Origin: JALVCQ01 sp964452325
GTDB lineage: Bacteria > Bacteroidota > Bacteroidia > JAADEI01 > JALVCQ01
Assembly: GCA_964452325.1 (NCBI GenBank)
Contig: CAYVLB010000085.1
Coordinates: 1 to 8,346, forward strand
Length of the DNA stretch: 8,346 bases
Direction of reading: 5' to 3'
The notes under the pieces were generated by a model, which was given only the letters and a program-made list of their open reading frames with translations, ran no database searches and was not told the DNA's origin. Position 1 is the stretch's first letter. Each line of letters starts with the position of its first letter. Shown here in pieces: positions 4,191-8,346 of the stretch. The translations under genes and the position numbers were made by a program.

Positions 4191-7103
4191 TTATTCAACG
4201 GGGACTTCTTCATAAGTAAACGCTTCGAGGACATCACCTACTTTGACGTCGTTATAGCCATCCAATAAAATACCACATTCCATTCCAGCCCGAATTTCTT
4301 TCACCTCATCTTTGTAGTGTTTAAGGGAAGCGATGCGCGTTTGATGAATTATCACACCATCCCGGATGAGACGAATTTGGGCATCTGCGACCATTTTACC
4401 CACAGTTACTTGGCATCCTGCTACAGTTCCTATTTTTCGGATTTTGAAGATTTCTTTCACCTCGGCGGTGCCCAGTTGGACCTCACGCCTATCGGGCGCC
4501 AGCATTCCTTTGATGGCGTTTTTCACGTCTTCGATGACGTCATAGATGACGGAATAGGTTCGGATTTGAACATTTTCGGTTTCGGCTTTTTGCCGGGCTT
4601 TGGCACCAGGGCGTACATTAAAACCAATGATCACCGCGCGTGATGCGGAAGCCAACATCACGTCGGCCTCGTTGATTTCACCTACTCCACGATGGATAAT
4701 ACGTACCTCCAAATTGTCACGCGACAGCTTTTGCAAGGATTCTGCCAAGGCATCCACCGTTCCCTCGGTGTCACCTCGTATAACGAAATTCAACTCTTGA
4801 TAGTCACCGGCTGCAATGCGCTTGCCTACTTCTTCCAGGGTGATGCGCCGATGGGCTTTATGTTCTTGTTCCCGAATAATCTGTTTTCGTTGGGAAGCAA
4901 TTTCACGGGCGGTTTGCTCATCGGACGTTACGTAAAGAATTTCACCGGCAGGAGGGGCGCCATCAAGCCCCAGCAGTTGGACTGGGACTGATGGGCCGGC
5001 TGTTTTCACCGGCTGGTCAAACTCATCAAACATGGCCCGTACTCGGCCGAAGTTGGGGCCGACCAATACCGGGTCTCCTTTTCGGATTGTGCCACGCAAC
5101 ACCAATATCGATGCCACATATCCTCGTCCTTTTTGCATTTCCGACTCGAGGACTGCCGCCACTCCCCGCTTTTCCGGATCGGCTTTCAGGTCGCGCAGCT
5201 CCGCAATGGCAAGAATCGTTTCCAACAACTCGTCAATACCTTCACCGGTTTTTGCAGATACTTTCACAGCCGGATAATCGCCCCCCCACGCCTCGACCAA
5301 GAAGTTTTCTTCCGCCAGTTGTTGAAAGATCCGATCAGGATTGGCATTGGGTTTGTCAATCTTGTTAATTGCAAATACGATGTCTACGTCAGCGGCTTTG
5401 GCATGGGATAATGCCTCACGGGTTTGGGGCATCACCCCATCATCTGCGGCTACTACAATAACGGCAACATCTGTTACTTTGGCTCCGCGGGCCCGCATGG
5501 TCGTGAAAGCCTCGTGGCCAGGGGTATCTATGAAGGTAATTGTCTGGCCTTGCGGAAGATGCACCCGATAGGCGCCAATGTGTTGAGTAATTCCCCCAGC
5601 TTCTCCAGCCGCCACACTGGTCTTACGAATCTTATCCAACAGTGAAGTTTTTCCATGATCAACATGCCCCATCACTGTTACGATGGGTGGGCGGGCCTGA
5701 AGTCGTTCGGGGTCATCGGGTTCTTCGAGCGACTCTTCCTTCACCACATCGACAAACTCGATATTAAAACCAAATTCTTCTCCGATAATTTGGATACTTT
5801 CTTCTTCAAGGCGTTGATTGACACTGGACATGATACCCAGTTCCAAAAGTTTGCCAATGATAGCGGTGGCGTCAAGGTCCATCAATTGGGCCAGTTCTCC
5901 CACTGTAATAAACCGGGAAACTTGGATAGTACGTCCCTGCCCGTCAATAGCGGAATGTATCGATTGGGTATGTTGGGAGGATCGCCGTTGTTGATCTTTT
6001 TTTCGTTTACGGCGTATCCCGGCCCGCGAATGACGGCCCTTCGGCCGCACACCTGTCCAATCAGGAGAACGTGGGGCAGTATTTCGGGGACGGGGACGGT
6101 CGGTATTCGTCCAGGTGGTACCCAATGAATCCGATGATGAAGAGGCAAAATCATCAGACGATGTTACGGGACGACGTGGCTGACGTCTTTTAGTTTCGCG
6201 CTGCTGTTTTATTCCTTGTTTCAGTCTCCTATTTTTGTCTTCTGGTGAAGTAGTTTCTGAGGGCTTCTTGGGGGAAGGTTTTAACCTCTCTGGGTCGATG
6301 CGTTCACCTGTCCGGGTAGGCCCGGATATTTTGGCAGTTTCTTCGCGAATTCGCTGTTGGGTGTACGACGATGGCTTTTCCTCCTCAAGGTCAGTTGATT
6401 CGGCTGCCATTGGCGCAGAAGATGTAGCCGTTTTCTCTTCTGTTTTCAGGGATTTTACCGGGGAAGTGGATTGCCGATCGGGAGGTGATTGTGTAATTGG
6501 GTCTTCTGCGGTGGGGCTCGAAAGAGGGGCTGCTTTCGGTGGATTTGATGGTGGAGCTTGAGGCTTCTGCTCTTGAGTTTTTGCTGTTTTTTCCCCGACC
6601 AATCCACGTAGCCTTGTAAATTGTCCCCTCCCTTGCGCCTTGTCGCGAGATTTGGGGGGCACTTGCTGTCTGCCCCCGGGTGACACAACTGGTTTTTCTT
6701 TCCCTGAGGCAGCCTGGTCGTCCTTGCGGTCAGGCGAGGAGGGTTGCTCGTCCGTACCTGGGTCTGGCGATTCTTCCTTTGGTTCAGGAGGTACTGTGGG
6801 GGCTTGGTCTGCATCTTCTGCTTCCTTTATCGACCGGCTCATCACTGCCTGCATCTTCTTATAGTCACTAATTAATGCCTTGAGACGATCTGGATTTTTT
6901 TCTTTCAAGACCACATAAAACACCTCCAACGAGACCCTTGAGTTGGCCTTAATATCTGTTGGCTCGCCCAACCGTTCCACCACTTTTCGAATGGTGACGA
7001 TTCCCACTTTTGCTTCCTCTCGCACTTCCTTCACTTTAACCCGCGTCCGGTTGCTACAAGCTGCCTTAAAAAGGCTAAATTCTTCCTGATTGATTTTTAT
7101 CAT
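4191..7103 (-). CDS. infB: Translation initiation factor IF-2
   Basis: This 970-residue GTPase places initiator tRNA on the small ribosomal subunit and promotes subunit joining. All G motifs are present: GHVDHGKT (479-486), GGITQHIGA (503-511), DTPGHEA (526-532), NKID (580-583) and SAKTGEGI (616-623). Beta-barrel and C-terminal domains follow, including LGTAEVKEIFKI near 877-888. An IF2_N-like domain sits near residues 395-447 and a second, divergent one near 22-70. Between them, about 100-390 is a low-complexity linker rich in Pro, Ser, Lys and Gln with a very basic stretch near 364-374; this is usual for long IF-2s. The ATG at 7103-7101 gives roughly 20 residues ahead of the first IF2_N-like domain. 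AGG five bases upstream is a weak ribosome binding site. A GTG at residue 24 is an alternative start but lacks one. The gene follows nusA by 30 bases, the classic pairing. Confidence 0.97.
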   Translation of the reverse strand: MIKINQEEFSLFKAACSNRTRVKVKEVREEAKVGIVTIRKVVERLGEPTDIKANSRVSLEVFYVVLKEKNPDRLKALISDYKKMQAVMSRSIKEAEDADQAPTVPPEPKEESPDPGTDEQPSSPDRKDDQAASGKEKPVVSPGGRQQVPPKSRDKAQGRGQFTRLRGLVGEKTAKTQEQKPQAPPSNPPKAAPLSSPTAEDPITQSPPDRQSTSPVKSLKTEEKTATSSAPMAAESTDLEEEKPSSYTQQRIREETAKISGPTRTGERIDPERLKPSPKKPSETTSPEDKNRRLKQGIKQQRETKRRQPRRPVTSSDDFASSSSDSLGTTWTNTDRPRPRNTAPRSPDWTGVRPKGRHSRAGIRRKRKKDQQRRSSQHTQSIHSAIDGQGRTIQVSRFITVGELAQLMDLDATAIIGKLLELGIMSSVNQRLEEESIQIIGEEFGFNIEFVDVVKEESLEEPDDPERLQARPPIVTVMGHVDHGKTSLLDKIRKTSVAAGEAGGITQHIGAYRVHLPQGQTITFIDTPGHEAFTTMRARGAKVTDVAVIVVAADDGVMPQTREALSHAKAADVDIVFAINKIDKPNANPDRIFQQLAEENFLVEAWGGDYPAVKVSAKTGEGIDELLETILAIAELRDLKADPEKRGVAAVLESEMQKGRGYVASILVLRGTIRKGDPVLVGPNFGRVRAMFDEFDQPVKTAGPSVPVQLLGLDGAPPAGEILYVTSDEQTAREIASQRKQIIREQEHKAHRRITLEEVGKRIAAGDYQELNFVIRGDTEGTVDALAESLQKLSRDNLEVRIIHRGVGEINEADVMLASASRAVIIGFNVRPGAKARQKAETENVQIRTYSVIYDVIEDVKNAIKGMLAPDRREVQLGTAEVKEIFKIRKIGTVAGCQVTVGKMVADAQIRLIRDGVIIHQTRIASLKHYKDEVKEIRAGMECGILLDGYNDVKVGDVLEAFTYEEVPVE

Positions 7104-7133
7104 AAAAACCTGTTCGATTCGTTAGTTATTTTT

Positions 7134-8346
7134 TTAGCCGGAGGCCATATCTGCCAAACGTTTTTGGAGAATTTTCTTCACCTCCTCAATGGTTGCCACA
7201 TCCAATTCGGTACGTTGTGCTAGCTCTTCATTCTCCATCTCAAGGACATCCTGAGCTGTATCCAGTCCGATTCGTTTTAGGTCGTCAATGATCCATTCAT
7301 CGATCTCATCAACAATCATTTCAAGGTCCAAAGTATGGTCTGTCTCGACGCCTTCCCGATAAAGATCGATTTCATATCCTGTTAGTTCTGCTGCCAATTT
7401 AATATTAATTCCCTCACGCCCTACTGCACGGGCAATTTGGTCGGCTGGCATATACACAGCTGCACGTCGGGTATCTGGATTGATTTCCACCCGACTCACC
7501 TGGGCGGGCACCAAGGATCGGGCAATCAGCAAGGGGATATTGTCAGTGTGAGGAATCACATCGATATTTTCATTGCGTAATTCATGAACAATGCCCCGGA
7601 TACGTGACCCACGCACCCCCACACAGCTACCCACCACATCAATCCGATCGTCAAATGCTTCAACGGTGATTTTTGCTTTGCGTCCAGGGCGTCGTGCCAC
7701 CCGCCGGATGGCAATTAAACCTTCTTGGATTTCCGGGACTTCTTGGGCAAACAGGCGCATTAGAAAACGCGGATCTGTCCGTGAAAGGATAATCTTGGGT
7801 CGTCCGTTTTCAATGATGACATCTTTCACTACGGCCTTAACGTCGCTATCTTTTCGAAAATACTCCCGGGGGATGGACTCTGAGCGCGGTAAAATCAATT
7901 CGTTGCCTTCTTCGTCAAGCAGCCGAAATTCATTTCGCCGCACCTGACTGACTGTGGCTACTACCAGTTCTCCGATTCGATCGGAATATTTTCGGCGGGC
8001 CCGTTCGAGTTCGATCTCATTTAGCCGTCGTTGGAGCGCACTCTTAAACCGTTGCATGCCACGCCGTCCCAGCACTTGCGCAATTGGAACTTCTTCGTCA
8101 AATTCTTCGCCCACTTCGATTTCAGGGTCTTCTTCCCGTGCCTGAGAAAGGGGGACCTCAGCACTAGGATCTTTCAATGCATCATCGGCCACCACCTCCT
8201 TGGTGCGCCACACTTCGACTTCACCGGTTTGGGGATTTACCAAAATATCAAACTCAATGTCTTGGCCGAAATGGGACTGCAAAGCCTCTTGTAGCGCCCC
8301 CATCACCACCTGTTTTAACTCTTCCCGTGTGACGTTTGCGGTGGCT
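7134..8346 (-). CDS. nusA: Transcription termination/antitermination factor NusA, 5' end missing
   Basis: The frame is open to the right edge, with 403 residues visible up to the TAA at 7136-7134. GTG/GTG/ATG codons at 8309-8301 are internal: the upstream codons (ATANVTREELKQ) continue the N-terminal helix, so the real start is outside. NusA binds RNA polymerase and modulates pausing, termination and antitermination. In order are the polymerase-binding N-terminal domain (FDILVNPQTGEVEVWR, acidic linker), an S1 domain (starting near IGELVVATVSQVRRNEFRLL), KH1 with VGSCVGVRGSRIRGIVHEL, and KH2 with AVGREGINIKLAAELTGYEIDL. The C-terminus has a helix-hairpin-helix-like segment (LKRIGLDTAQDVLEMENEEL) and lacks the paired acidic repeats of the E. 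coli protein. The KH1 motif reads DVVGSCVG where many relatives have DPVGACVG. infB follows after 30 bases; rimP, the usual upstream partner, would be beyond the edge. Confidence 0.96.
   Translation of the reverse strand, partial: ATANVTREELKQVVMGALQEALQSHFGQDIEFDILVNPQTGEVEVWRTKEVVADDALKDPSAEVPLSQAREEDPEIEVGEEFDEEVPIAQVLGRRGMQRFKSALQRRLNEIELERARRKYSDRIGELVVATVSQVRRNEFRLLDEEGNELILPRSESIPREYFRKDSDVKAVVKDVIIENGRPKIILSRTDPRFLMRLFAQEVPEIQEGLIAIRRVARRPGRKAKITVEAFDDRIDVVGSCVGVRGSRIRGIVHELRNENIDVIPHTDNIPLLIARSLVPAQVSRVEINPDTRRAAVYMPADQIARAVGREGINIKLAAELTGYEIDLYREGVETDHTLDLEMIVDEIDEWIIDDLKRIGLDTAQDVLEMENEELAQRTELDVATIEEVKKILQKRLADMASG

Noticed and set aside
5279..5290. Seven-C run (G7 in the infB coding strand) as a frameshift signal
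   Set aside because: It encodes Trp-Gly-Gly-Asp in a conserved stretch of the G domain with the frame intact on both sides; nothing suggests programmed slippage.
5655..6128. 157-codon plus-strand frame antisense to infB
   Set aside because: It is opposite well-supported IF-2 coding sequence, shows no domain-like pattern, and is expected by chance in a low-complexity linker region.
6455..6814. 119-codon minus-strand frame overlapping the IF-2 linker in another frame
   Set aside because: Pro/Gln/Lys-rich low-complexity frames open easily next to this linker; there is no ribosome site or recognisable fold.
7591..8294. Several plus-strand frames opposite nusA, rich in Ser and Arg
   Set aside because: They are antisense shadows of the clearly conserved NusA S1 and KH domains.

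Overview
The window looks like ordinary chromosomal DNA from a member of the Bacteroidota, roughly half G+C. Three things point there. The small START-like protein (1583-1969) and the LuxC-type acyl-CoA reductase (2240-3310) closely resemble families I know from that phylum. Both divergent genes at 1970-2239 are preceded by a TAnnTTTG box, the -7 element of the Bacteroidota housekeeping sigma factor. IF-2 is long, with a large low-complexity linker. I cannot name a genus from sequence alone.

Layout, left to right. (1) The 3' part of rmuC on the plus strand, opening with a glutamine-rich coiled coil that holds an in-frame 168-base repeat and ending in a PD-(D/E)XK-type RmuC domain. (2) A START-like domain gene on the minus strand, tail to tail with rmuC and overlapping it by 19 bases. 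(3) A 270-base AT-rich divergent spacer with one promoter-like box for each flanking gene. (4) An acyl-CoA reductase gene on the plus strand. (5) A minus-strand block, read from right to left: nusA (5' end cut by the window), infB, and a fold-type IV PLP enzyme, with gaps of 30 and 18 bases. It meets the acyl-CoA reductase tail to tail with one base between the two stop codons.

How the genes fit together. nusA and infB form the widespread transcription/translation cluster (NusA elongation and antitermination factor, translation initiation factor 2). The class IV aminotransferase is probably co-transcribed behind infB, although no functional link to translation is evident. The START-like protein, RmuC and acyl-CoA reductase appear to be individually placed housekeeping or metabolic genes.

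I found no mobile element, CRISPR array, tRNA, rRNA, prophage, toxin-antitoxin or defence island, and nothing I would call a new system. The points most worth checking are the heptad-preserving duplication in the RmuC coiled coil, the very tight convergent junctions with a possible terminator embedded in coding sequence, the Glu-to-Asp change in the PLP-site loop of the aminotransferase, and the N-terminal extension of IF-2.
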